DNA of 64,000 nt from Variovorax sp. OK212 (GTDB lineage: Bacteria > Pseudomonadota > Gammaproteobacteria > Burkholderiales > Burkholderiaceae_C): NCBI RefSeq assembly GCF_900112425.1, contig NZ_FOLP01000011.1:62001-126000 (forward strand), in the 5' to 3' direction. Shown one piece after another: positions 36,171-44,870 of this stretch; the stretch's first letter is position 1; every line of letters starts with the position of its first letter. The notes below the pieces were generated by a model, which was given only the letters and a program-made list of their open reading frames with translations, was not told the DNA's origin and did no database searches. A program made the translations under genes and the position numbers.

Positions 36171-37550
36171 ATGAGCCTCCCGCACTCTCCAGCCATCGAC
36201 CCGCAGCGCCGCCGCCTCCTGAAGGCGGCCGCCGCAAGCGTAGCCGCCGGCGCCGGCGGCACGCTGGCCTTCCCGGCCATCGCGCAGGCCAAGCCCTTCG
36301 CCGGCGTGAAACTGCGCGGCGCGGCCTACCAGCACGGCTTCTTCAACATCCTGCGCAAGTACATCCCCGAGTTCGAGCAGCAGACCGGCATGACGGTCGA
36401 CCTGCAGCTCTCGGCCTTCCCGGTCTACAACCAGCAGGCCGACCTGGAGCTGTCGTCCGGCGGCAGCGCATGGGACTTCTGCAACGTCACCTTCATCCTG
36501 GCCGCGCGCTGGGTGGCGGCGGGCCTGCTGGCCAACCTCAGCGACTTCGCCGCCGACCGCAAGCTCACGCCCGCCAGCTGGAACCCCGACGACTTCGTGA
36601 AGGGCGCGCAGCTGCCCTACCTCGACAAGGCCGGCAAGGCCTACGGCTTCGCCTGGGAGGGCGGGGCGATGCTCATGGGCATCAGCCGCACCGACCTCAT
36701 GAAGAAGCGCGGCGTGGAAGCGCCGCAGACCTTCGACGAACTCATGAAGGTCGCCGAGGCCATCCATGGCCAGGACGGCGGCAGCGGCCCGGTGACCGGC
36801 TTCGTCAGCTCCAACCTGCACCACTGGTTCCTGCCGCCGTACGTGCAGGGCTTCGGCGGCGACTTCTTCGTGAACCCGCCGGGCGACATCAAGCCCGCGC
36901 TCGACTCGGCCGCGGCGGTGCAGGCGACCGATTTCTACGCAAGGCTCCTGTCCAAGTACAGCCCGCAAGGCGTGCTGGGCTACACCGAAGACCAGGCGCG
37001 CGCGGCGCTGATCGGCGGGCGCTCGAACATCTTCATTCACTCCAGCTCGTGGGTCAGCGCCATGCTGACCTCGCCCGACAGCAAGGTGAAGGACACGGCG
37101 CGCGTCATGCGCATGCCGGCCGGCCCCAAGGGCGACTTTCCGGCGTCGAACAGCCAGGGCCTGGGCATTCCGAAGAACGCCAAGAACAAGGAGGCCGCCT
37201 GGGAGTTCATCAAGTGGACGCTGAGCCCCGAGCTCACCGCGCGCATCGTGAAGGACACCGGCCATCCGTCGATCTGCCGCCGCTCGGTCATCGAGAGCGC
37301 CGAGTACAAGCGCATCAACACCATCAACGGGCAGGACCTGGGCAAGCTCTACCTCGAGGTGCTCGAGCAGCCCGGCAAGACGCGCAACTACATGGCCTAC
37401 CGCACGGTGAAAGAGTTTCCGCTGGTGGGCGACGTGGTCAACAAGGCGGTCGAGCGCGTGGTGTCGGGCCAGCAGCCCGCGGCCGAGTCGATGAAGGCCG
37501 CGCAGGACGCGGCGCTCAACGCGCTGCGCCGCGCCGGCGCCAAGGTCTGA
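36171..37550 (+). CDS. ABC transporter solute-binding protein (sugar/sugar-acid)
   Basis: A 459-residue family-1 extracellular binding protein. The N-terminus PQRRRLLKAAAASVAAGAGG is a twin-arginine-like signal, so it may be exported folded by Tat; the mature part begins around AKPFAGVKLRG. Typical features are YIPEFEQQTGMTVDL and LGIPKNAKNKEAAWEFIKW. First gene of a plus-strand operon with two permeases 12 bp and 0 bp later. The start at 36171 is preferred over an in-frame 36111 because it places the RR motif at residues ~12-14. Confidence 0.92.
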   Translation: MSLPHSPAIDPQRRRLLKAAAASVAAGAGGTLAFPAIAQAKPFAGVKLRGAAYQHGFFNILRKYIPEFEQQTGMTVDLQLSAFPVYNQQADLELSSGGSAWDFCNVTFILAARWVAAGLLANLSDFAADRKLTPASWNPDDFVKGAQLPYLDKAGKAYGFAWEGGAMLMGISRTDLMKKRGVEAPQTFDELMKVAEAIHGQDGGSGPVTGFVSSNLHHWFLPPYVQGFGGDFFVNPPGDIKPALDSAAAVQATDFYARLLSKYSPQGVLGYTEDQARAALIGGRSNIFIHSSSWVSAMLTSPDSKVKDTARVMRMPAGPKGDFPASNSQGLGIPKNAKNKEAAWEFIKWTLSPELTARIVKDTGHPSICRRSVIESAEYKRINTINGQDLGKLYLEVLEQPGKTRNYMAYRTVKEFPLVGDVVNKAVERVVSGQQPAAESMKAAQDAALNALRRAGAKV

Positions 37551-37562
37551 CGCCCGCTTCCC

Positions 37563-38459
37563 ATGCCCGCTGCTTCCTATGAAGGCCAGCGCCGCCGCTT
37601 CGTGCGGATGGCGATCGCGCCCAGCCTGATCTTCCTGCTCGTGGTGGCGGGGCTGCCCACGCTGTTCCTGCTGGTCACCAGCCTCACGCCCGGTGCGCTG
37701 GTCAACCCCGGCTCGCTGGGCGATTTCTCGGACCCGCTGCGCAACTACAGGCTGCTGGGCGGCGACGAGCGCTTCGTCGGCTCGCTCGTGGTGCAGGCGC
37801 GGCTGTCGCTCTACACGGTGGTGCTGCAGGTGCTGCTGGGCACGGGGCTCGCGCTGCTGGTGCATTCGGGACAAGACCGCTGGAAGTCGCTGCGCCACCT
37901 GTTCGTGATTCCGATGGTGCTGCCGCCGATCGTGGTGGCGGTGATCTGGAAGCTGGTCTACACGCCCGACATCAGCCCCATCTACCAGGCCGCGCGCGTG
38001 CTCGGCGTGACGCTGCCCGCGCTCACCACGCACGTCGACTTCGCGCTGTGGGCCATCGTGATCGCCGACACCTGGGAGTGGGCGCCGTTCACCTTCCTGA
38101 TGGTGCTGGCCGCGCTGCAGACGCTGCCGGCCGAGTACGTGGAGGCCGCGCGCATGGACGGCGCCGACGCCTGGCGCGTGTTCGGCCACATCGTGCTGCC
38201 CTACATCGCGCCGGTGCTGCTGGTGTGCACGCTGTTCCGGCTCATCGACAGCATCAAGGCCTTTCCGCTGATCTTCCTGCTGACCGGCGGCGGACCCGGC
38301 TCGGTGACCGAGGTGACCAACTACTACGCCTACCTGGTGGCCTTCAACTTCGGCGAGCTCGGCTACTCGAGCGCCATCACGGTGGTGCTGCTGGTGGCCA
38401 CCGTGCTCGTCAGCTGGGGCGCGATGCGCCTGAGCCGCAACGCGGGAGCCGCGGAATGA
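37563..38459 (+). CDS. sugar ABC transporter permease (MalF/UgpA type)
   Basis: A 298-residue inner-membrane permease with six hydrophobic helices and the EAA loop YVEAARMDGADAWRVFGHIVLP, which contacts the ATPase. It lies 12 bp after the binding-protein gene and overlaps the next permease by 4 bp (ATGA). Its ATPase partner is probably the gene on the opposite strand at 34099-35223. Confidence 0.93.
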   Translation: MPAASYEGQRRRFVRMAIAPSLIFLLVVAGLPTLFLLVTSLTPGALVNPGSLGDFSDPLRNYRLLGGDERFVGSLVVQARLSLYTVVLQVLLGTGLALLVHSGQDRWKSLRHLFVIPMVLPPIVVAVIWKLVYTPDISPIYQAARVLGVTLPALTTHVDFALWAIVIADTWEWAPFTFLMVLAALQTLPAEYVEAARMDGADAWRVFGHIVLPYIAPVLLVCTLFRLIDSIKAFPLIFLLTGGGPGSVTEVTNYYAYLVAFNFGELGYSSAITVVLLVATVLVSWGAMRLSRNAGAAE

Positions 38460-39316
38460 CGCCCACATCACCGGTCCGCAAGACACCGCCGCGCAAAGTG
38501 CCCTGGCGCAAGCGCTGGCCGCTCGCGCGCTGGGCCGTGCCGCTCATCCTGGTGCTCATGCTGCTGCCCTTCCTGTGGCTGCTGCAGATGTCGTTCAAGC
38601 CGACGCCGTTCATCCTGGAGTTTCCGCCGCGCGTGTTCTTCGTGCCCACGCTGGAGCACTACGTGGGGCTGTGGCAGGCGGGGTTTCCGGAGTCGTTCGT
38701 CAACAGCCTGATCACGAGCATCGTGTCGACGCTGCTGGCGCTGCTGTTCGGCATTCCGGCGGCCTATGCGCTGTCGCGCTGGACCGGGCGCGGGCGCTTC
38801 GGGCTGGGCCTGGGCATCCTGCTCACGCGCATGGCACCGCCCATCGCGTTCACCATTCCGTTCTTCCTGGCCTACCGCTGGCTCGGGCTGCTCGACACGC
38901 GCACCGGGCTCATCATGATCTACATGACCTTCAACCTGCCGCTGGTCATCTGGATGATGCAGCCCTTCTTCGACGCCGTGCCCGCGTCGCTCGAAGAAGC
39001 CGCGCTGATGGACGGCGCGGGCTTCGGCACCGTGTTCCTCGAGATCGTGATGCCGATGGCCACCGCAGGCATCGCGGCCACGGCCATCCTGTGCTTCCTC
39101 TACGCGTGGAACGACTTCTTCTTCGCGCTCATCCTCACGCGAACCGACGCGCGCACCGCGCCGGTGGCGGTGGTGAACTTCATGAACTACGAAGGCTGGG
39201 AGTGGGGCAAGATCGCCGCGGGCGGCTCGCTGGTGATGGCGCCGGTGCTCGTGTTCTCGATGCTGGTGCGCCGCTACCTCGTGAGCGGCCTGACAGCCGG
39301 CGCGGTGAAGGGCTGA
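38456..39316 (+). CDS. sugar ABC transporter permease (MalG/UgpE type)
   Basis: A 286-residue second permease, six helices, with the EAA loop SLEEAALMDGAGFGTVFLEI and the usual C-terminus RRYLVSGLTAGAVKG. The start ATG at 38456 overlaps the stop of the first permease, indicating translational coupling. The Arg/Lys-rich first 25 residues fit a cytoplasmic N-terminus. Confidence 0.93.
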   Translation: MTPTSPVRKTPPRKVPWRKRWPLARWAVPLILVLMLLPFLWLLQMSFKPTPFILEFPPRVFFVPTLEHYVGLWQAGFPESFVNSLITSIVSTLLALLFGIPAAYALSRWTGRGRFGLGLGILLTRMAPPIAFTIPFFLAYRWLGLLDTRTGLIMIYMTFNLPLVIWMMQPFFDAVPASLEEAALMDGAGFGTVFLEIVMPMATAGIAATAILCFLYAWNDFFFALILTRTDARTAPVAVVNFMNYEGWEWGKIAAGGSLVMAPVLVFSMLVRRYLVSGLTAGAVKG

Positions 39317-39320
39317 GGCC

Positions 39321-40139
39321 ATGGTGCCCGTCACGCTCAGCGGCGCCACGCGCCTCGTTCCCATCCTCGCGCACCCGGTCGACCACGTGCGCGCGCCGCG
39401 CATCTACAACCCGGCCTTTGCGGCCGCCGGCCTCGACTGGTGCCTGGTGCCGATGGGCGTGCACCCGGGCGACTTCGCGGCCACCGTGGCGCAGCTTGCG
39501 CGCGTGGGCAACCTGCAGGGCCTGAACCTCACGATTCCGCACAAGGCCGCGGCATATGCGCTGTGCGCGCGGCGCGGACCCGAGGCGCTGCGCACCGGCG
39601 TGGTCAATACCATGCGCATCGACGCCGACGGGCAGTGGTCGGGCGAGAGCTTCGACGGCGTGGGCTTCGTGGAAGCCGCGCGCGCGCACGGCGTGCTGTG
39701 GCCCGATCGCCCCGTGGTGCTGGTGGGCGCGGGCGGCGCGGGCACGGCCATCGCGTTCGCGCTGGCCGCGGCCGGTGTGCGCGAGCTGCACGTGATCAAC
39801 CGCGAGCCCGAGCGCGCCGGGCACCTGGTGGCCGAACTGCGCAAGGCCTTCCCGGGCATCGGCGCGCGCATGCCGCCCGACAGCGACCACGCCAGCGCCC
39901 TGCGCCGTGCGGGCCTGGCGGTCAACGCCACCTCGCTGGGCCTGCACGAAGGCGAGCCGATGCCTTTCGATGCCGCGCTGCTGCCGGCCGATGCGGCGCT
40001 GTTCGACATCATTGCCGCGCGCGACACCGAGCTCATGGCCGCCTGCAGCGCGCGCGGGCTGCGGGTGGTGGGCGGCAAGCCCATGATCGACCACCAGGTT
40101 GCCGCGCAGATCGCGTTTTGGCGCGGCGGCGGCGCGTGA
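39321..40139 (+). CDS. shikimate dehydrogenase-family oxidoreductase (AroE-like)
   Basis: A 272-residue AroE/YdiB-family protein. The substrate domain has the catalytic Lys (NLTIPHKAAAY) and Asp (SFDGVGF) pair, GVVNTMRID, and a Rossmann domain with VGAGGAGTAIAFAL. The classic GxNTD motif is altered (ESFDG). It lies in a transport and sugar-acid operon (4 bp after the permease), not with aromatic biosynthesis genes, so it is more likely a catabolic quinate/shikimate-type or other polyol-acid dehydrogenase than the housekeeping AroE. Cofactor preference is not clear from the sequence. Confidence 0.83.
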   Translation: MVPVTLSGATRLVPILAHPVDHVRAPRIYNPAFAAAGLDWCLVPMGVHPGDFAATVAQLARVGNLQGLNLTIPHKAAAYALCARRGPEALRTGVVNTMRIDADGQWSGESFDGVGFVEAARAHGVLWPDRPVVLVGAGGAGTAIAFALAAAGVRELHVINREPERAGHLVAELRKAFPGIGARMPPDSDHASALRRAGLAVNATSLGLHEGEPMPFDAALLPADAALFDIIAARDTELMAACSARGLRVVGGKPMIDHQVAAQIAFWRGGGA

Positions 40140-40160
40140 ACGCCTGAACAAGGAGACCCG

Positions 40161-41153
40161 ATGAAGAAGTTCGCAACGCTCGTGTTCGCCGTCTGCGGCA
40201 GCTGCATCGCCGCGCTGGGCACCGCGCCGGCGCTGGCGCAGCCGAAGGCCGACTATCCGCACAAACCCATCGTGCTGGTGGTGCCGCAGCCCGCGGGCGG
40301 CGCCGCCGACCAGTTCGCGCGGCCCTTCGGGCAGGCGCTCTCGCAGCGGCTCGGCCAGCCGGTGATCATCGACAACCGGCCCGGCGCCAACGGCAACATC
40401 GCGGCCGCGTACGTCGCGCGCAACCAGCCGGCCGACGGCTACACCGTGTTCTTCGGCTCGGTCAGCACGCTGGCCGTGAACCCGCACCTGTACAAGGCCA
40501 CGGGCTTCGACGCGCTCAAAGACTTCCAGCCCATCACGCTGACCAACCAGACGCCCAACGTGCTGGTGGTCGGTGCCGGCACGCCCTACAAGACGGTGGC
40601 CGACGTGGTCGCCGCCGCGAAGAAGGCGCCCGGCACGCTGAGCTTCGGCTCGGCCGGCAACGGCAACACCATGCACCTCACGGGCCTGCAGTTCGAGGCC
40701 AGGACCGGCACGCAGCTGATCCACGTGCCCTACAAGGGCGGACCGGCCGCGCTCAACGACGTGATGGGCGGGCAGATCCCGATGATGTTCCACAACCTCT
40801 CGGCCGTGCTCGGCCAGGAGAAGGGCGGCCGCGTGCGGGTGCTGGCCGTGGCCGACACGCAGCGCTCGAAGCTGCTGCCCAACGTGCCGACCATGGCCGA
40901 GGCCGGTGCGCCCGGCGTGGTGCAGCTCGCATGGAGCGGCATGCTCGTGCGCGCCGGCACGCCGGCGCCGGTGGTCGAGCGGCTGCACAAGGAGATGGCC
41001 GGGATCCTCGCCGACCCGGCGTTCCGCAAGCCGCTGGAGGAGCAGGGTTTCGATGTGCTTTCATCGACGCCGCAGGCCTTCACCGAGCGCCTGAAGGCCG
41101 ACCACGCCACCATGGGCGAGGTCATCAAGGCCGGCAACGTGCAGATCGACTGA
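40161..41153 (+). CDS. Bug/TctC family periplasmic binding protein
   Basis: A 330-residue tripartite-tricarboxylate-transporter-type binding protein with a signal peptide (residues 1-~28, ALAQPKADYP). Family landmarks are YPHKPIVLVVPQPAGGAADQFAR, PVIIDNRPGANGNIAA, LIHVPYKGGPAALNDVMGGQI and LPNVPTMAEAGAPG. Bug proteins are very numerous in Burkholderiales and bind carboxylates or amides. No TctA/TctB permease is nearby, so it may work with distant ones or act as a sensor. An AAGGAG-like site is present before the ATG at 40161. Confidence 0.93.
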   Translation: MKKFATLVFAVCGSCIAALGTAPALAQPKADYPHKPIVLVVPQPAGGAADQFARPFGQALSQRLGQPVIIDNRPGANGNIAAAYVARNQPADGYTVFFGSVSTLAVNPHLYKATGFDALKDFQPITLTNQTPNVLVVGAGTPYKTVADVVAAAKKAPGTLSFGSAGNGNTMHLTGLQFEARTGTQLIHVPYKGGPAALNDVMGGQIPMMFHNLSAVLGQEKGGRVRVLAVADTQRSKLLPNVPTMAEAGAPGVVQLAWSGMLVRAGTPAPVVERLHKEMAGILADPAFRKPLEEQGFDVLSSTPQAFTERLKADHATMGEVIKAGNVQID

Positions 41154-41184
41154 ACACACCGCAAGACACAGACACAGGACAACC

Positions 41185-42003
41185 ATGCCTTCACGCAACG
41201 CATTCAAGCACGCCCTCGCGGCCAAGGTGCCGCAGATCGGGATCTGGTCGACGCTGCCCGACCCCTACATTTCCGAGCTGCTCGCGGGCGCCGGCTTCGA
41301 CTGGATCCTGCTCGACGCCGAGCACACCCCCGGCGACCCGACCACCATGCTGCGCCAGCTGCAGGCGGTGCAGGCCGAGCGCGACCGGCCCACCAACGCC
41401 GTGGTGCGCCCGCCGTGGAACGACCCGGTGCTGATCAAGCAGTACCTGGACATCGGCGCGCAGACGCTGCTGCTGCCGTTCGTGCAGACGCGCGAGGAAG
41501 CCGAGGCCGCCGTGGCCGCCACGCGCTACCCGCCGCACGGCATCCGCGGCATGGGCGGCACGGTGCGCGCCTCGAAGTTCGGCCGCGACGCCCGCTACGT
41601 GGCCGAGGCCTCGAGCGAGATCTGCGTGCTGGTGCAGGTCGAGACCGCCGAGGCGCTCGAGCAGCTCGAGGACATCGCCAACGTCGACGGTGTCGACGGC
41701 GTGTTCATCGGCCCCGGCGACCTCTCCGCCAGCATGGGCGTGGCCGGGCAGGTCAACCACCCCACGGTGCGCGCCGCGGTCGACAAGGCCATTGCGCGCA
41801 TCCTGGCCTGCGGCAAGGCGCCCGGCATCCTGATGAACGACGAGCCGCGCGCGCAGGAGCTGCTCGAGCTGGGCGCGCTGTTCGTGGCCGTGGCCAACGA
41901 CCAGGTGCTGCTGCGCAAGAGCGCAGACGACGTGGCGGCGCGCTTCAAGGCGCGCGGCCTGCCGCCGGCACCGCGCCCGCCCGCCGCGCCCGCCACCTAC
42001 TGA
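41185..42003 (+). CDS. HpcH/HpaI-type 2-oxoacid aldolase
   Basis: A 272-residue class II aldolase related to 4-hydroxy-2-oxoheptanedioate (HpaI) and 2-dehydro-3-deoxygalactarate (GarL) aldolases. Features: LLDAEHTPGD (catalytic His), RPPWND (Arg binding the oxoacid), VQVETAEAL (metal Glu) and FIGPGDLSASMG (metal Asp). It cleaves a 2-keto-3-deoxy acid to pyruvate plus an aldehyde. It sits directly before an IlvD/Edd dehydratase, which makes exactly that type of substrate from an aldonic acid, so the two form a non-phosphorylative sugar-acid route. Confidence 0.9.
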   Translation: MPSRNAFKHALAAKVPQIGIWSTLPDPYISELLAGAGFDWILLDAEHTPGDPTTMLRQLQAVQAERDRPTNAVVRPPWNDPVLIKQYLDIGAQTLLLPFVQTREEAEAAVAATRYPPHGIRGMGGTVRASKFGRDARYVAEASSEICVLVQVETAEALEQLEDIANVDGVDGVFIGPGDLSASMGVAGQVNHPTVRAAVDKAIARILACGKAPGILMNDEPRAQELLELGALFVAVANDQVLLRKSADDVAARFKARGLPPAPRPPAAPATY

Positions 42004-42043
42004 CGCCCCGGCAACCCCCGAGATCCAGAGAAGAACACACCGC

Positions 42044-43807
42044 ATGTCCACAGAAGGCGTCCGCCCCAAGACCGTCGAGCAACTGCGCAGCCAGCGCTGG
42101 TTCGCGAGCGACGACATCCGTGGCTTCGCCCACCGCCAGCGCATGCAGCAGCAGGGGCTGGCGCGCGAGGAGTTCATGGGCCGGCCCGTGATCGGCATCG
42201 TCAACACCTGGAGCGAGCTCTCGCCGTGCCACGCGCACCTGCGCGAGCGCGCCCAGGCCGTGAAGCGCGGCGTGCTGCAGGCCGGCGGCTACCCGCTGGA
42301 GCTGCCCGCGCTGAGCCTGGGCGAGGTGATGGTCAAGCCCACGACCATGATCTACCGCAACCTGCTGGCCATCGAATGCGAGGAGCTGCTGCGCAGCCTG
42401 CCGATCGACGGCGTGGTGCTCATGGGCGGCTGCGACAAGACCACGCCCGGCCTCATCATGGGGGCGCTGTCGATGGACGTGCCCGCCATCTTCCTGCCGG
42501 CCGGCCCGATGATGAACGACCGCTACAGGGGCCAGGCCGTGGGCGCGGGCACGCACACCAAGAAGTTCTGGGCCGAGCGCACCATCGGCAACATCGACCA
42601 GGCCGAGTGGATCCGCCTGGAGTCGCGCATGACGCGCACGCCCGGCACCTGCAACACTATGGGCACGGCCAGCACCATGACGGCCATTGCCGAGGCCATG
42701 GGCCTGTCGCTGCCCGGCGCCATGAGCATTCCCGCGGTCGACTCCGAGCACAGCCGCATGGCATGGCGCTGCGGCGAGCGCATCGTCTCCATGGTGTGGG
42801 AAGACCTGAAGCCCTCGCGCATCGTCACCAAGGCCTCGTTCGTCAACGCCGTCACCGCCTACATGGCGCTCGGCGGCTCCACCAACGCGGCGGTGCACCT
42901 GCCCGCCATGGCGGGGCGCGCGGGCATCGAGCTGAACATCGACGAGCTCGACGCCATCGCGCGGCGCGTGCCCGTCATCGCCAACCTCTATCCGTCGGGC
43001 GAGAAGCTGATGGAAGACTTCCACTACGCGGGCGGCCTGCCCGCGGTGCTGAACAGGATCGCCGCGCACCTGGACCTGTCGGCGCGCACCGTCACCGGCC
43101 GCACGCTGGGGGAGGACATCGCGAACTGGCCGGCGCAAGACGACGGCACCATCCTCGACCCGGCGGCGCCGCTCAAGCAAGGCACGCCCGAATGCCCCGA
43201 GGCCGGCATTGCGCTGGCCGTGCTGCGCGGCAACCTGTGCCCCGACGGCGCGGTCATCAAGCCTTCGGCCGCCACGCCGGGGCTGCTGCGCCACACCGGG
43301 CGCGCGCTGGTGTTCGACTCGAACGCCGAGATGCTCGCGGCCATGGCCGACGAAAACCTCGACTGCGACGCCTCGACCGTGCTGGTGCTGCGCAACGGCG
43401 GCCCGGTGGGCGGCCCCGGCATGCCCGAATGGGGCAACCTGCCGATTCCGAAGAAGCTGCTGCGCGAAGGCGTGCGCGACATGCTGCGCATTTCCGATTC
43501 GCGCATGAGCGGCACGCACTACGGCACCTGCGTGCTGCACGTGTCGCCCGAGTCGGCCATCGGCGGGCCGCTGGCGCTGCTGAAGACCGGCGACACGGTG
43601 TGCCTGGACATCGGCGCGCGCAGCCTGAACATGCTGGTGTCCGACGAGGAACTGGCCGCGCGCCGCGCGCATTGGAAGCCGCCCGTGCAGGCCTACACGC
43701 GCGGCTACACGAAGATCTTCCAGCACGAGGTGACGCAGGCGCACCTGGGGTGCGATTTCGCGAGCCTGGCCGGCAACGCGCCGACGCCCGAGCCGCCGAT
43801 CTACTGA
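42044..43807 (+). CDS. IlvD/Edd family dehydratase, probably sugar-acid (arabonate/xylonate type)
   Basis: A 587-residue iron-sulfur dehydratase. It has NTWSELSPCHAHLRERA and GGCDKTTPG, with the cysteines expected for the cluster, plus TCNTMGTASTM, ALGGSTNAAVHL and DSRMSGTHYGTCVLHV. The short N-terminus before WFASDDIRGFAHR resembles pentonate dehydratases more than biosynthetic IlvD. It removes water from an aldonic acid to give the 2-keto-3-deoxy acid for the HpcH aldolase encoded 40 bp upstream. Last gene of the operon that starts at 36171; a strong hairpin follows. L-arabonate, D-xylonate, D-fuconate and similar acids are all possible. Confidence 0.88.
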   Translation: MSTEGVRPKTVEQLRSQRWFASDDIRGFAHRQRMQQQGLAREEFMGRPVIGIVNTWSELSPCHAHLRERAQAVKRGVLQAGGYPLELPALSLGEVMVKPTTMIYRNLLAIECEELLRSLPIDGVVLMGGCDKTTPGLIMGALSMDVPAIFLPAGPMMNDRYRGQAVGAGTHTKKFWAERTIGNIDQAEWIRLESRMTRTPGTCNTMGTASTMTAIAEAMGLSLPGAMSIPAVDSEHSRMAWRCGERIVSMVWEDLKPSRIVTKASFVNAVTAYMALGGSTNAAVHLPAMAGRAGIELNIDELDAIARRVPVIANLYPSGEKLMEDFHYAGGLPAVLNRIAAHLDLSARTVTGRTLGEDIANWPAQDDGTILDPAAPLKQGTPECPEAGIALAVLRGNLCPDGAVIKPSAATPGLLRHTGRALVFDSNAEMLAAMADENLDCDASTVLVLRNGGPVGGPGMPEWGNLPIPKKLLREGVRDMLRISDSRMSGTHYGTCVLHVSPESAIGGPLALLKTGDTVCLDIGARSLNMLVSDEELAARRAHWKPPVQAYTRGYTKIFQHEVTQAHLGCDFASLAGNAPTPEPPIY

Positions 43808-43867
43808 GGGCGCACGGCGCGCGGCATCGCGCGCACCGAATCGGGTCGCCCCGCGCCGAATGTCCGA

Positions 43868-43899
43868 CTGCCGGGGCCGGAGTTAGCGCGCCCCGGCAG
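43868..43899 (+). terminator. strong hairpin after the dehydratase operon
   Basis: Perfect 10-bp arms CTGCCGGGGC and GCCCCGGCAG around a 12-base loop, 60 bp after the dehydratase stop. No T-run follows, so it may be a Rho-assisted or bidirectional stop, or an mRNA 3'-end stabiliser. It lies before the start of the TauE-like gene. Confidence 0.55.
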
Positions 43900-44026
43900 C
43901 GCCGCGCCCGCCGTTCGAGGGACAATGCGGGCCGTGACATCCGGGCCCGTTGCGGCCTCGTGGGTCACGCTCCTCCCTTTTCCCTTGCGGCAGGCCACGG
44001 CATCCACCCTGGCCACCACGCCGCGC

Positions 44027-44848
44027 ATGGCGCAGCTCCCGCAGCGGCCAACTGACGATTCATATCCGGTGCAAGCGATTCTTTCCGAAGCCGGCCCCGT
44101 GCTGGTCTTCATGGCCTGCGTGGCGCTGGCCACCTACGCGCAGAACCTCACGGGGTTCGCATTCAGCCTGATCCTGCTGGGCCTGGTGTCGGTGTTCCAC
44201 ATCGCCAGCGTGAGCGACACCGCCAACGCCGCGACGGTGCTGAGCCTGATCAATGCCTGGACCTACTTCCGCGCCCGCCCCGGCGTGGTGCCGTGGCAGC
44301 TGATGAAGCCGGCGCTCAACGGCAGCACGCTGGGCGTGATCGTCGGGCTGGTGCTGCTCACGTGGCTCAGCGGCGGGGCGGTCAACTGGCTGCGCGGGCT
44401 GCTGGGCGTGTCGATCCTGGGTTGCGCGGTGCTGCTGGTGACGCAGGGCCGGCCGCTGCCCGTGGTGTCGGGTCGCACCAGCTTCGCCGTGATCGGCGGG
44501 CTGTCGGGCGTGCTGGGCGGGTTGTTCTCCAGCTCGGGCCCGCCCATCGTGTTCCACATGTACCGCCAGCCGCTGGACCGCGAACTGGTGCGCCGCGCGC
44601 TGCTGCTGATGTTCGCCTTCAACTCGCTGGTGCGGCTGGTGATCGTGTTGCCGACTGGCAACTTCTCGTGGTACTCGGCGCTGCTGGCCGGCTGCGCGAT
44701 GCCGGTCGTCTACGTCGCGACGCGGCTGCACCACCGGCTGCCGAACAAGCTGCAGCCGCGCACGCTCAAGTGGCTGGTGGGCGGCCTGCTGGCGGCCGCG
44801 GGTTCGACACTGCTGGCCAGCGCGTGGACGGCAATCGCGCAGGGCTGA
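44027..44848 (+). CDS. TauE/SafE (DUF81) family permease
   Basis: A 273-residue membrane protein with about eight helices and the TauE/SafE pattern (AQNLTGFAFSLILLGLVSVF near the N-terminus, GGLSGVLGGLFSSSGPPIVFHMY in the middle as the second repeat). The family exports or imports small organosulfur or carboxylic anions; the substrate here is unknown. Start uncertain: the ATG at 44027 removes a Ser/Thr/Pro-rich, non-conserved N-terminus that begins at 43925. Convergent with the enolase-superfamily gene. Confidence 0.82.
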   Translation: MAQLPQRPTDDSYPVQAILSEAGPVLVFMACVALATYAQNLTGFAFSLILLGLVSVFHIASVSDTANAATVLSLINAWTYFRARPGVVPWQLMKPALNGSTLGVIVGLVLLTWLSGGAVNWLRGLLGVSILGCAVLLVTQGRPLPVVSGRTSFAVIGGLSGVLGGLFSSSGPPIVFHMYRQPLDRELVRRALLLMFAFNSLVRLVIVLPTGNFSWYSALLAGCAMPVVYVATRLHHRLPNKLQPRTLKWLVGGLLAAAGSTLLASAWTAIAQG

Positions 44849-44870
44849 CGCGCGCCGCGGCGGTGCCAGG

